NCBI RefSeq assembly: GCF_037024155.1
Contig: NZ_JAYKTS010000007.1
Coordinates: 1-64,000 of the forward strand
DNA length: 64,000 nucleotides
Source of the DNA: Bacillus sp. 2205SS5-2
GTDB lineage: Bacteria > Bacillota > Bacilli > Bacillales > Bacillaceae_K
Reading direction: 5' to 3'
Positions within the stretch are counted from its first letter, which is position 1; the number at the start of each line of letters is the position of its first letter. Positions 54,812-64,000 of this stretch are shown here, piece after piece. The notes under the pieces were generated by a model. That model was not told where the DNA came from. It saw only the letters and a list, made by a program, of their open reading frames with translations, and did not search any database. A program made the translations under genes and the position numbers.

Positions 54812-55468
54812 GTGAAAAAAGTGTATATGGGTGTATTATTTTTTCTATCTATTTTGATGCTGAGTGGGTGTTTTGGAGGCCAAACGGCTGAAGAAAAAAT
54901 GTATGAAATTATGGAAGAGACGGTTCAGAAGGAACAACCTTTTCAAGAAGTTCAACAACCACTTGCTGAACTTGAAAAGAAGGAACAAGAAATCTTCGGA
55001 AATGTTATTTCATTAGGAATGAAAGAATATGATCAAATTGTAGAGCTTTCAGACGAAGCATTAATAAATATTGCTGAACGTACTGAAAAATTTGAAATCG
55101 AAAAAACCGCTTTAAAGGATGCCGAAGACCATTTTAATTCAATGAAAGATATTGTAGGAGACATTGAAGATGATGAGCTGAAAAAACAGGCAGAAGGATT
55201 GATGACCATAATGAATGACAGGTATGAGCATCATGACAAACTGGTAGCAGCTTATGAAAAAGGACTAGAACTGGATCGGACATTGTATGAAAATTTGAAA
55301 AAAGAAGACTTAACGATGGAAGAACTGGAAAAACAAATTACTGATGTAAATAAGTCCTATGAAGAAATTTTTAAAGCAAATGAAGCTTTTAACCAAGAAA
55401 CTGAAAAATTTAATGATAAAAAACTATCTTTTTACGAATCAGCCAATATCGAAATTGTAGAAGAATAA
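54812..55468 (+). CDS. ykyA: YkyA family lipoprotein
   Basis: A surface lipoprotein of unknown function. The signal peptide ends in a lipobox LSGC at about residues 17-20 (ILMLSGCFGG), so the Cys would be lipid-modified and the protein anchored outside the membrane. 218 residues, mostly long charged helices with a coiled-coil pattern (MEELEKQITDVNKSYEEI). The start is GTG at 54812 after AAGGGGG. The position between def and pdhA agrees with B. subtilis. A family III element begins at its stop codon and supplies a terminator-like structure. Confidence 0.88.
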   Translation: MKKVYMGVLFFLSILMLSGCFGGQTAEEKMYEIMEETVQKEQPFQEVQQPLAELEKKEQEIFGNVISLGMKEYDQIVELSDEALINIAERTEKFEIEKTALKDAEDHFNSMKDIVGDIEDDELKKQAEGLMTIMNDRYEHHDKLVAAYEKGLELDRTLYENLKKEDLTMEELEKQITDVNKSYEEIFKANEAFNQETEKFNDKKLSFYESANIEIVEE

Positions 55469-55637
55469 AAAGAGGCTGGGGCAGAAGTATTTTAGCCAAA
55501 GAAAAACCCGAACTATCATGCGGAATTCTAATTTAGAGTTTCGTAATAGTTTGGGTTTTTTATTTATATCGCTGAATTAAATTTAAAATTATTCGGCTTT
55601 AAGAATGGTCAATTTAGATATGTCCCAGCCTCTTTTT
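55467..55637. repeat. Family III inverted-repeat element (GAGGCTGGG ends)
   Basis: AAAAAGAGGCTGGG (55467-55480) and CCCAGCCTCTTTTT (55624-55637) form perfect 14-bp terminal inverted repeats. Inside, AAAACCCGAACTAT and ATAGTTTGGGTTTTT form a second hairpin. The element is about 171 bp. Its right end has a T-tract, so it may also end ykyA transcripts. From memory, GAGGCTGGG-ended elements are widespread in Firmicutes. Confidence 0.88.
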
Positions 55638-57236
<1,599 letters not shown>

Positions 57237-57239
57237 GCC

Positions 57240-58217
57240 ATGGCGCAAATGACAATGATTCAAGCGATTACCGAAGCACTGCGTACGGAGCTGAAGAACG
57301 ATGAGAACGTTCTTGTATTTGGTGAAGACGTAGGTTTAAACGGAGGAGTCTTCCGTGCGACTGAAGGTCTTCAAAAAGAGTTCGGCGAAGATCGTGTATT
57401 CGATACACCGCTTGCTGAGTCTGGTATTGGAGGATTAGCAATCGGGTTAGCTTTAGAAGGGTACCGCCCGGTTCCTGAAATTCAGTTCTTCGGTTTTGTA
57501 TTTGAAGTAATGGATTCTGTAAGTGGACAAATTGCTCGTATGCGTTATCGTTCAGGTGGAAGCTATCACGCCCCAATTACCATTCGCTCTCCATTTGGAG
57601 GCGGTGTTCATACTCCAGAACTTCATGCGGACAGCTTGGAAGGACTAATGGCTCAACAACCAGGTTTAAAAGTGGTTATTCCTTCGACACCTTACGATGC
57701 TAAAGGACTATTAATTTCCGCAATTCGTGATAATGATCCTGTCATTTTCTTAGAGCATATGAAATTATATCGTTCATTCCGTCAAGAAGTTCCAGAAGAA
57801 GAATATACGATTCCACTCGGAAAAGCAGATATTAAACGTGAAGGAACAGATTTATCGATTGTCGCTTATGGGGCAATGGTTCATGAATCTATTAAAGCGG
57901 CAGAAGAGTTAGAGAAAGAAGGTCATTCTGTTGAAGTGATCGATCTTCGTTCAATTGTTCCTTTAGATATTGAAACAATTATTTCATCTGTTGAGAAAAC
58001 AGGTCGCGCTATCGTCGTTCAAGAAGCGCAAAAACAAGCGGGTATAGCAGCAGATGTTGTCGCAGAAATTACAGAGCGCTCCATTTTAAGTCTTGAGGCT
58101 CCAGTATTACGTGTTGCAGCACCAGATACTGTGTATCCATTCTCGCAAGCTGAACCTATTTGGCTACCTAACTATAAAGATGTCCTTGAAACTGCGAAAA
58201 AAGTTTTAAATTTCTAG
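57240..58217 (+). CDS. pdhB: Pyruvate dehydrogenase E1 component, beta subunit
   Basis: Partner of PdhA in the alpha2-beta2 E1. 325 residues, the standard length. The motif [19 protein letters not shown] near the N-terminus, [10 protein letters not shown] and the central [20 protein letters not shown] are strongly conserved; the final [14 protein letters not shown] also fits. AAGGAGTCG before the ATG serves as ribosome-binding site inside the end of pdhA. A hairpin (58229-58249) lies between this gene and pdhC. Confidence 0.98.
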   Translation: MAQMTMIQAITEALRTELKNDENVLVFGEDVGLNGGVFRATEGLQKEFGEDRVFDTPLAESGIGGLAIGLALEGYRPVPEIQFFGFVFEVMDSVSGQIARMRYRSGGSYHAPITIRSPFGGGVHTPELHADSLEGLMAQQPGLKVVIPSTPYDAKGLLISAIRDNDPVIFLEHMKLYRSFRQEVPEEEYTIPLGKADIKREGTDLSIVAYGAMVHESIKAAEELEKEGHSVEVIDLRSIVPLDIETIISSVEKTGRAIVVQEAQKQAGIAADVVAEITERSILSLEAPVLRVAAPDTVYPFSQAEPIWLPNYKDVLETAKKVLNF

Positions 58218-58228
58218 CAATATTAATT

Positions 58229-58249
58229 GGAAGGAAATCACGTCCTTCC
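58229..58249 (+). other. Hairpin between pdhB and pdhC
   Basis: GGAAGGA and TCCTTCC form a 7-bp stem around AATCACG. The following CTCTTCC is not a T-tract, so termination is unlikely; processing or differential stability between E1 and E2/E3 messages is a possible role. Confidence 0.6.
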
Positions 58250-58287
58250 TCTTCCTAATTTATTCGAACTACATTACAGGAGGTTGA

Positions 58288-59634
58288 ATGTCCTTGTCAT
58301 TTCAATTTAAATTACCCGATATCGGTGAAGGTATCCATGAAGGTGAAATCGTTAAGTGGTTTGTTAAACCAGGCGATAAAGTAGAAGAAGACGATGTGCT
58401 TTGTGAAGTACAAAATGATAAAGCGGTCGTTGAAATTCCTTCTCCAGTTGCAGGTACTGTAGAGGAAGTCCTTGTTGAGGAAGGAACAGTAGCGATCGTT
58501 GGTGATGTCCTAATAAAGTTTGACGCTCCAGGTTACGAAAACTTAAAGTTTAAGGGCGATCACGAAGAAGATGACAACCAAACGGAAGAGCAGGTTCAAG
58601 CTACTGCAGAAACTGGACAAGATATAGAAAAAGCTGATGCGCCTGAACAAAAAGAAACAACTGAGGCTGTAACAGAGGAACTAAATACGAACCGTCGTGT
58701 GGTAGCGATGCCTTCTGTGCGTAAATATGCTCGCGATAAAGACATTAAAATCCAACAAGTTACAGGCACAGGTAATAATGGTCGAGTTCTTAAGTCTGAC
58801 ATCGACACCTTCCTAGAAGGTGGAGCAACTTCTGAATCAACTCAATCAACTAAGCCAAGTTCTGTACAAGAGGAACCTAAAACAGAGACACCTTCAAAAC
58901 AAAAGACAGCTCCTATTGTTTCTGAGGGTGAGTACCCAGAAACTCGTGAGAAAATGAGTGGAATTAGAAAAGCTATTGCTAAAGCGATGGTGAACTCTAA
59001 ACAAACAGCACCACATGTCACCCTAATGGATGAAGTCGATGTAACTGAACTATGGGCACATCGCAAAAAGTTTAAAGAAATTGCAGCAGAAAAAGGGATT
59101 AAATTAACTTTCTTGCCTTACGTTGTTAAAGCGTTATCAAGTGCATTAAAAGAATTCCCTGTTTTGAATACGTCTATTGATGATGCTGCAGGCGAAATCA
59201 TTCAAAAGCATTACTATAATATAGGAATCGCTGCTGATACTGATAAAGGACTTCTAGTTCCTGTAGTAAAGAATGCGGATCGCAAATCCATGTTTGCCAT
59301 TTCTGATGAAATTAATGAGCTAGCGTCAAAAGCACGTGATGGTAGATTAGCTCCTGCTGAAATGAAAGGTGCATCTTGTACTATTACAAATATTGGTTCT
59401 GCTGGTGGTCAGTGGTTTACCCCTGTAATTAATCACCCTGAAGTAGCAATTTTAGGAATTGGTCGAATTGCGCAAAAGCCAGTCGTTAAAAATGGTGAAA
59501 TTATTGCTGCACCTGTGTTAGCATTATCATTGAGCTTTGATCATCGAATTATTGACGGTGCGACAGCTCAGAATGCACTTAATCATATTAAGCGTTTGTT
59601 GAACGATCCAGAATTATTATTAATGGAGGCGTAA
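58288..59634 (+). CDS. pdhC: Pyruvate dehydrogenase E2 (dihydrolipoamide acetyltransferase)
   Basis: Core of the Pdh complex, transferring acetyl to CoA. One lipoyl domain (residues 1-80) carries the lipoyl-lysine at about Lys45 in [13 protein letters not shown] Gln/Glu-rich linker is followed by the E1/E3-binding domain ([19 protein letters not shown], about 140-175), a second Thr/Ser/Pro linker and the catalytic domain with [12 protein letters not shown] near the end. 448 residues from the ATG at 58288; AGGAGG is only four bases away, so TTG at 58294 is an alternative. One lipoyl domain is normal for Bacillus. Confidence 0.97.
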   Translation: MSLSFQFKLPDIGEGIHEGEIVKWFVKPGDKVEEDDVLCEVQNDKAVVEIPSPVAGTVEEVLVEEGTVAIVGDVLIKFDAPGYENLKFKGDHEEDDNQTEEQVQATAETGQDIEKADAPEQKETTEAVTEELNTNRRVVAMPSVRKYARDKDIKIQQVTGTGNNGRVLKSDIDTFLEGGATSESTQSTKPSSVQEEPKTETPSKQKTAPIVSEGEYPETREKMSGIRKAIAKAMVNSKQTAPHVTLMDEVDVTELWAHRKKFKEIAAEKGIKLTFLPYVVKALSSALKEFPVLNTSIDDAAGEIIQKHYYNIGIAADTDKGLLVPVVKNADRKSMFAISDEINELASKARDGRLAPAEMKGASCTITNIGSAGGQWFTPVINHPEVAILGIGRIAQKPVVKNGEIIAAPVLALSLSFDHRIIDGATAQNALNHIKRLLNDPELLLMEA

Positions 59635-59638
59635 TGCT

Positions 59639-61048
59639 ATGGTAGTAGGAGATTTTCCAATTGAAACAGATACTCTCGTCGTAGGAGCAGGTCCTGGTGG
59701 ATATGTAGCAGCAATTCGTGCTGCTCAACTCGGACAAAAAGTAACAATCGTGGAGAAGGGGACTTTAGGTGGTGTATGTCTAAATATTGGATGTATCCCT
59801 TCAAAAGCATTAATTTCTGCAGGACATCGCTATGAAACAGCTCAACATTCTGAGGACATGGGAATCACTGCTGAGAATGTAAAAGTGGATTTCTCGAAAG
59901 TTCAAGCTTGGAAATCAAGTGTTGTAAATAAATTAACAGGCGGCGTTGAAGGATTGTTAAAAGGAAACAAAGTTGACATCGTACGGGGAGAAGCCTATTT
60001 TGTTGATGCGAATACAGTACGTGTAATGGATGATAATTCAGCACAAACGTATAAGTTTAAGAATGCGATTTTAGCAACGGGATCTCGTCCAATTGAAATT
60101 CCAACATTTAAATACTCCAAACGTGTGTTAGATTCAACGGGTGCGTTAGCATTAGAAGATATTCCAAGTAAATTGGTAGTAATCGGTGGTGGATACATTG
60201 GTACTGAATTAGGGACAGCGTATGCCAACTTTGGGACCGCTGTAACCATTCTAGAAGGTACAGATGAAATTCTTGGCGGTTTCGAAAAACAAATGTCTTC
60301 TATTGTAAAGCGTAACTTAAAGAAAAAAGGCGTTGACATTGTTACAAAAGCAATGGCTAAAGGCGTGGAAGAAACTGACTCTGGTGTTGTCGTAACCTAT
60401 GAAGTGAACGGAGAAAGCAAAACCGTCGAGGCTGATTATGTGTTAGTGACTGTCGGGCGTCGTCCAAACACGGATGAACTAGGTTTAGAGCAAGCAGGAG
60501 TTGAGCTAACAGACAGAGGTGTCGTGAAAATCGACAAACAATGTCGTACAAATGTTTCTAATATCTTTGCGATTGGTGACATAGTAGAAGGCCCTCCACT
60601 TGCTCATAAAGCTTCTTATGAGGGTAAAATTGCTGCTGAAGTCATTTCTGGAGAAAAATCAGAGATTGATTATCACGGTATTCCTGCAGTTGTATTCTCA
60701 GAACCTGAACTAGCCTCAGTAGGCTATACAGAAAAAGAAGCAAAAGAAAAAGGTATTGAAGTAGTTGCAGCAAAATTCCCATTTGCAGCAAATGGCCGTG
60801 CACTAGCTCTTAATAATACTGATGGATTCTTAAAACTTGTCACAAGAAAAGAAGACGGATTAATTATTGGAGCTCAAATTGCGGGAGCAAGTGCTTCAGA
60901 TATGATTGCGGAATTAGGTCTTGCAATTGAAGCGGGAATGACAGCTGAAGATATTGCCATGACAATTCATGCTCATCCTACTCTAGGCGAAATCACAATG
61001 GAAGCAGCAGAAGTAGCAATGGGTAGCCCTATTCATATTGTTAAATAA
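59639..61048 (+). CDS. pdhD: Dihydrolipoamide dehydrogenase (E3)
   Basis: A flavoprotein that reoxidises dihydrolipoamide with NAD, shared by several 2-oxoacid complexes. 469 residues. The FAD motif [17 protein letters not shown] is at the N-terminus, the redox disulfide in [14 protein letters not shown] at about 45-50, the NAD motif [20 protein letters not shown] near 180, and the active-site HAHPTLGE near the C-terminus. GGAGGCG is the ribosome-binding site, four bases behind pdhC. A terminator ends the pdh operon. Confidence 0.98.
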   Translation: MVVGDFPIETDTLVVGAGPGGYVAAIRAAQLGQKVTIVEKGTLGGVCLNIGCIPSKALISAGHRYETAQHSEDMGITAENVKVDFSKVQAWKSSVVNKLTGGVEGLLKGNKVDIVRGEAYFVDANTVRVMDDNSAQTYKFKNAILATGSRPIEIPTFKYSKRVLDSTGALALEDIPSKLVVIGGGYIGTELGTAYANFGTAVTILEGTDEILGGFEKQMSSIVKRNLKKKGVDIVTKAMAKGVEETDSGVVVTYEVNGESKTVEADYVLVTVGRRPNTDELGLEQAGVELTDRGVVKIDKQCRTNVSNIFAIGDIVEGPPLAHKASYEGKIAAEVISGEKSEIDYHGIPAVVFSEPELASVGYTEKEAKEKGIEVVAAKFPFAANGRALALNNTDGFLKLVTRKEDGLIIGAQIAGASASDMIAELGLAIEAGMTAEDIAMTIHAHPTLGEITMEAAEVAMGSPIHIVK

Positions 61049-61057
61049 TGAATAAAT

Positions 61058-61092
61058 AAAACGATGTCTATAAATAGGCATCGTTTTTTCTA
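61058..61092 (+). terminator. Terminator of pdhABCD
   Basis: AAAACGATG / CATCGTTTT stem, extended by TCTA/TAGG pairing, with TTTTTTC tail. Confidence 0.88.
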
Positions 61093-61205
61093 TGCTGTAA
61101 TACATATTTAAGAGAGTCTTTTCCGAGTTATTCTTAAAGGAAGACTTTCCCTTTTATTCGGCTTCAGTCAAATGGATTGAGGTATCTACCACGGTTACAT
61201 CAAGC

Positions 61206-61580
61206 TTATTTGACCGTATCAAGGACAGCACTTATGGGGTGGATTATGTCTTCTTTTGAAGATTGAAGTCCATCAATTTTATAGATGATTGTGTGATCAA
61301 CTATGATGACGAGAGCTGGATAAGAATGGTTAATGGACTGTTCTTTTGTTTTCATCTCAGGATTAACTACTTTCATTTTCTTCAGTTGTTCAGGATATTG
61401 ACGCTTAAGTTCAATTAAGGCATCGTAATAGGGACTTTCCTTATGTAATTCTTGTTCATTTGAGTAAAATAGAATGTGGTTTTCTTCAAAAAGTTCGGTC
61501 GTTAAATTGTTCGTGCTTTGACTTACAAAACAAGCACAAAAGAGTATGATACCTATTAATATGGGAGAAAAGACTTTCAT
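61206..61580 (-). CDS. Small exported protein, possibly Slp-like
   Basis: 124 residues with an N-terminal hydrophobic segment (IGIILFCACFVSQ) that could be a signal peptide or a weak lipobox around Cys17. The remaining part is charged, with a thioredoxin-like-looking ending (VIIVDHTIIYKIDGLQ). In B. subtilis slp, a small lipoprotein gene of about the same length, also sits just behind pdhD, so positional equivalence is possible; the sequence relation is uncertain. It is convergent to pdhD. GAGGAGTTTCC precedes the ATG. Confidence 0.6.
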   Translation of the reverse strand: MKVFSPILIGIILFCACFVSQSTNNLTTELFEENHILFYSNEQELHKESPYYDALIELKRQYPEQLKKMKVVNPEMKTKEQSINHSYPALVIIVDHTIIYKIDGLQSSKEDIIHPISAVLDTVK

Positions 61581-61905
61581 GGAAACTCCTCACTTCTGGA
61601 ATCAAAATGTAAAAAAATGTCTTCGTTATTGTCTATAATAGCACATAATGAGATTGAATCTATCCGGGTAAACAATTTGTTATGAAAATGAAAAGTAGTA
61701 ATACAATTCGTAAAAAAATACAAGCAGGAGACGGGGAGGGTGACAACGTTTTGAAAACAGGATTATGGAATTTAGTTCGGTAGTGGAAACGTGTTAAAAC
61801 GCATAAAAGTTTTTTGGAATCTGCTTCCTTACAGATGAAATTTTCCAAAGGCTTGTTTCTTTATGATAGAATCAAATGGAACAATTAGAAAAGGATGGTC
61901 GAATA

Positions 61906-62748
61906 ATGAAATTATTTTTAAACATGTGTTGCCTTAGCTTAATTTTGATTGTTGCATCTTGCAGTAATGAAGAAGCTGGGACGAAAAAAACAGAGTCTGA
62001 TGTGAATGTTGAACAAGAAACAGAGAAAGATATTGAGGAAAACACAATAGAACAAGAAACTATCTCAGAACCTGAGGAATCTGTAGAAGAAGTGATTAGT
62101 ACACCTCAATATAGATTAAATTCTAATGATTGGTCAATTGAGCCTATTTCTGAGGCCAATGATAAAATTGTTTTATTAACAATTGATGACGCACCAGATC
62201 AACATGCACTTCAAATGGCTAAAACACTAAAAGAATTAAATGCACCTGCAATTTTCTTTGTCAATGGACATTTTCTAGACACTCCTGAAGAAAAACAAGT
62301 ACTAAAAGAAATCTATGATATGGGTTTTCCGATTGGAAACCACACATATTCTCATAGTAATCTACGAGATTTGAGTGAAGAGAAACAAAAAGAAGAGATC
62401 ATTTCCATAAATAATATGGTTGAAGAAATTACAGGAGAACGTCCAAGGTTTTTTCGAGCTCCCTTTGGTGTGAATACAGATTATAGTAAAACGGTTGTCT
62501 CCGAAGAAAACATGTTATTAATGAATTGGACGTATGGTTATGACTGGGAAAAAGAATACCAAAATAAAGAGGGGATAGCAGATATTATGGTGAATACTCC
62601 ATTATTAAGAAACGGAGCTAATCTCCTCATGCATGATCGAACATGGACGAATGAAGCTCTTGCTGAGATCGTGGAGGGGCTAAGAGGGAAGGGTTATGAA
62701 ATGTTGGACCCTAATTTAATTGAAACCCCTGTCACCGATCCTGCTTGA
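61906..62748 (+). CDS. Polysaccharide deacetylase-family lipoprotein
   Basis: A predicted surface-anchored carbohydrate de-N-acetylase acting on the cell wall. The ATG at 61906 follows AAGGATGG; an upstream in-frame start at 61876 would bury the signal peptide. The lipobox is VASC at about residues 16-19, followed by a Glu/Thr-rich linker. The NodB domain has TIDDAP (motif 1, where TFDDGP is usual), HTYSHSNL (motif 2, metal-binding), RAPFG (motif 3) and LLMHDR (motif 5). Motif 1 keeps the two Asp. 280 residues. The real substrate is unknown; it is monocistronic with a strong terminator. Confidence 0.88.
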   Translation: MKLFLNMCCLSLILIVASCSNEEAGTKKTESDVNVEQETEKDIEENTIEQETISEPEESVEEVISTPQYRLNSNDWSIEPISEANDKIVLLTIDDAPDQHALQMAKTLKELNAPAIFFVNGHFLDTPEEKQVLKEIYDMGFPIGNHTYSHSNLRDLSEEKQKEEIISINNMVEEITGERPRFFRAPFGVNTDYSKTVVSEENMLLMNWTYGYDWEKEYQNKEGIADIMVNTPLLRNGANLLMHDRTWTNEALAEIVEGLRGKGYEMLDPNLIETPVTDPA

Positions 62749-62760
62749 ATAGTAAAGAAG

Positions 62761-62790
62761 CCAATGAAGAACGTTCTTCATTGGTTTTTT
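62761..62790 (+). terminator. Terminator of the deacetylase gene
   Basis: A perfect 24-bp palindrome (CCAATGAAGAAC / GTTCTTCATTGG) with TTTTTT behind it. A family I copy starts 14 bases later. Confidence 0.9.
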
Positions 62791-62804
62791 AAGTTGATTA
62801 ATTA

Positions 62805-62966
62805 GGCTGTATTCGCAAAGATTGTGGCTTTTCGAATTAGTCCCTATTTTGTGATGAAGAATGACCTCGGGCATCTTTTTGTCTATTTTAGATGAGGATC
62901 AACAGCAAAATGGAGGGTTCCATCTAACATTAGTCTTAAGGAGCCAAAATGTATCCCAAAAGAGCT
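62805..62966 (+). repeat. Family I MITE-like repeat, full copy
   Basis: It begins GGCTGTATTCGCAAAGATTG and ends CCCAAAAGAGCT. CATCTTTTTGTCTATTTTAG is the central match. The flanks ATTAATTA and ATTCATAT agree only in part. The 62967-63250 stretch up to the sr1 promoter shows nothing recognisable. Confidence 0.8.
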
Positions 62967-63260
62967 ATTCATATTAGGTAGCCTTAGGGCAATTTTTTTC
63001 GTATCATTTCGAATGGAATCCTACCCAAAATGGCTGTTTCTATTCGAAATTTGATTCGTTAGCAACAAAAAATACAATTAGAAGCACTAAGACAGAATAA
63101 ATAGCGATTTCGAGAAAGGCAGTCCCAGGTAGCGAATCATTTCTGTTTAACTTGAAATTGTAGCAAATGGTTGTTCTATATTAAGTAGAAAAGAATATCC
63201 TATATATACTTGAATGTACTACTTTTGATTTTGAACCTGAAAAGGGATGGAAAACGTTAA

Positions 63261-63271
63261 TATGTTATACT
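63261..63271 (+). promoter_or_regulatory. CcpN operator 1 at sr1
   Basis: TATGTTATACT fits the CcpN consensus TRTGHYATAYW at every position. It lies just before the -35 box of the sr1 promoter. Confidence 0.8.
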
Positions 63272-63279
63272 ATTTGGGC

Positions 63280-63333
63280 TTGATAATCTTAATGTGTTAT
63301 ATTATTATGTAATTAGAAGGTTAAGCGCTTTCA
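63280..63333 (+). promoter_or_regulatory. sr1 promoter with second CcpN operator and cre-like site
   Basis: TTGATA (63280-63285), a 17-bp spacer and TATTAT (63303-63308) form a good sigma-A promoter. TGTGTTATATT (63293-63303) is a second full match to TRTGHYATAYW and overlaps the spacer. GTTAAGCGCTTTCA (63320-63333), just behind the expected start, matches the cre consensus TGWAANCGNTNWCA at all but the first two positions. Confidence 0.8.
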
Positions 63334-63360
63334 CATCACATGAAAAAGGGGTGTCCGAAT

Positions 63361-63477
63361 ATGGGTACAATCGTTTGTCAATCATGTTTAGGAACGATGG
63401 AACACTATGATGATGAAAAAGTAACGGTTTTATATTCAGAATGTGGTTGTGATCACGAAGCAGAATTAGATGATTAA
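63361..63477 (+). CDS. GapA-binding peptide SR1P
   Basis: A 38-residue peptide starting MGTIVCQSCLGTME, which matches the SR1P family. Two CxxC-like pairs (CQSC and CGC near the end) suggest a small metal-binding knuckle. In B. subtilis SR1P binds the glyceraldehyde-3-phosphate dehydrogenase GapA, stabilises gapA mRNA and affects RNase J1. AAAGGGG lies before the ATG. The acidic tail DHEAELDD differs from B. subtilis. It is expected to be made only when CcpN repression is lifted, during gluconeogenic growth. Confidence 0.92.
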   Translation: MGTIVCQSCLGTMEHYDDEKVTVLYSECGCDHEAELDD

Positions 63478-63523
63478 TAAATAGATAGCGGGATGAATAA
63501 AGGGGATTTTAAATAAAATTAGA

Positions 63524-63558
63524 AACGAGGTGATCTCAGATCACCTCGTTGTTTTTAT
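63524..63558 (+). terminator. Terminator of sr1
   Basis: AACGAGGTGATC / GATCACCTCGTT perfect 12-bp stem with a TCA loop and GTTTTTATT tail. Confidence 0.93.
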
Positions 63559-63560
63559 TA

Positions 63561-63725
63561 GGCTGATTTCTTCGCAATGAATAGTTACTTTTCGTATCAA
63601 TTTATTACTTATGATATAGCATTGTTTCGAGGCATCATTTCGTCTATTTTTGACGGAAATCAACAGTGTAATGAAGGACTTAATCAAAAATAGATGAAAT
63701 AGCCACAATGTATTCGAAAAGAGCC
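63561..63725 (+). repeat. Family I MITE-like repeat, full copy directly behind the sr1 terminator
   Basis: It begins GGCTGATTTCTTCGCAATGA and ends TATTCGAAAAGAGCC. TTATTA is found on both sides (63555-63560 and 63726-63731). Confidence 0.85.
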
Positions 63726-63794
63726 TTATTAAGAGAAGAAATAACAAAAATTCTACACTTTTCTTCGTTGAGATTCAGGCGCGTTGGGTATTTC

Positions 63795-64000
63795 TTAACG
63801 AATGGCTTTATGTTCTTTAATAACACGTAGATGTTTTAAATCAAAATCCTCCGGCCCTTGTACAGGTAAGCCAGCTTCGACATTCTTTTCGATATACGTA
63901 AGATTGTCTTTTGTAATAATTTCACCTGGGATGAAAATTGGTATACCAGGGGGATAGACCATAATAAACTCAGCGATAACTCTACCAACAGATTCATTAA
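63795..64000 (-). CDS. speA: Arginine decarboxylase SpeA, C-terminal part
   Basis: The window ends inside this gene; only the last 68 codons are visible. The peptide contains RVIAEFIMVYPPGIPIFIPG, the C-terminal PLP-enzyme domain of Orn/Lys/Arg decarboxylases, and ends HLRVIKEHKAIR. SpeA makes agmatine for polyamine synthesis. The place next to sr1 matches B. subtilis. No terminator is obvious behind the TAA at 63795-63797. Confidence 0.9.
   Translation of the reverse strand, partial: NESVGRVIAEFIMVYPPGIPIFIPGEIITKDNLTYIEKNVEAGLPVQGPEDFDLKHLRVIKEHKAIR

Larger units (their letters stand above)
63315..63558 (+). ncRNA. sr1: SR1 dual-function small RNA
   Basis: In B. subtilis SR1 is a base-pairing RNA that inhibits ahrC translation and also an mRNA for the SR1P peptide. 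Here the promoter, an SR1P frame, and a strong terminator delimit a transcript of about 240 bases, against 205 in B. subtilis. The position between pdhD and speA is the same. The 5' end is estimated from the -10 box. Whether the ahrC-pairing region is kept cannot be judged without the ahrC sequence. Confidence 0.8.

Overview
This is an AT-rich chromosomal segment from a member of the Bacillaceae (Gram-positive, low GC). Gene content and order follow the ptsH-to-speA part of the Bacillus subtilis chromosome: ptsH-ptsI, ykwC, patA, cheV, ykyB, fadH (ykuF), ykuJ, darB (ykuL), ccpC, dapH, dapL (ykuR), ykuT, ykuU, ykuV, yknU-yknV, ktrC, rnjA-rpoY, ykrA, defB, ykyA, pdhABCD, sr1 and speA. Ribosome-binding sites are strong and GTG and TTG starts are used several times, as is usual for this group. 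The protein sequences diverge from B. subtilis and many genes known from that interval (kinA, pbpH, mcpC, the spl genes, rok, the molybdopterin genes) are not here. I infer a different genus or a distant species. I saw no rRNA, tRNA, CRISPR array, prophage or intact transposase gene.

Layout. 1-8.9 kb: general PTS proteins (HPr, EI), a 3-hydroxyisobutyrate dehydrogenase-like protein, aminotransferase PatA, a CorA-type Mg transporter, chemotaxis coupling protein CheV and YkyB. 9.2-13.3 kb: a polyphosphate module (ppx-ppk). 13.9-20.5 kb: a PAS-PAS-GGDEF-EAL protein, FadR-controlled fadH, several small proteins, YkuJ and the c-di-AMP receptor DarB. 21-24 kb: CcpC and the acetylated diaminopimelate steps (dapH, dapL). 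24.2-36.5 kb: an eight-gene, translationally coupled cluster joining a secreted/membrane protein and an ABC transporter to a MoxR ATPase, a DUF58 protein and two von Willebrand A membrane proteins; this is the most system-like block. 36.5-39.1 kb: MscS channel, 2-Cys peroxiredoxin, thioredoxin-like YkuV. 39.6-49.2 kb: an unknown membrane protein, a heterodimeric ABC exporter with one degenerate ATP site, a cytochrome bd-type oxidase preceded by a Rex-like site, and KtrC. 49.7-55.5 kb: RNase J1 and RNA polymerase epsilon subunit, a tiny cationic peptide gene, a HAD phosphatase, peptide deformylase and lipoprotein YkyA. 56-61 kb: the pyruvate dehydrogenase complex. 61-64 kb: two small envelope proteins, the dual-function RNA SR1 with its SR1P peptide and two CcpN operators, and the 3' end of speA.

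Carbon regulation is a recurrent theme (HPr with Ser46, CcpC, CcpN/SR1, Pdh), as are cyclic dinucleotides (GGDEF/EAL protein, DarB, KtrC). Three families of non-coding repeats occupy most of the intergenic space. Family I is a roughly 160-bp MITE-like element with about 20-25 bp imperfect terminal inverted repeats and, at several copies, 8-bp flanking direct repeats; I count about 18 full or partial copies, many directly behind transcription terminators. Family II is a structured GC-richer repeat of about 70-125 bp that also occurs as tandem pairs. One family I copy is split by a family II pair. Family III is a single element with GAGGCTGGG ends.
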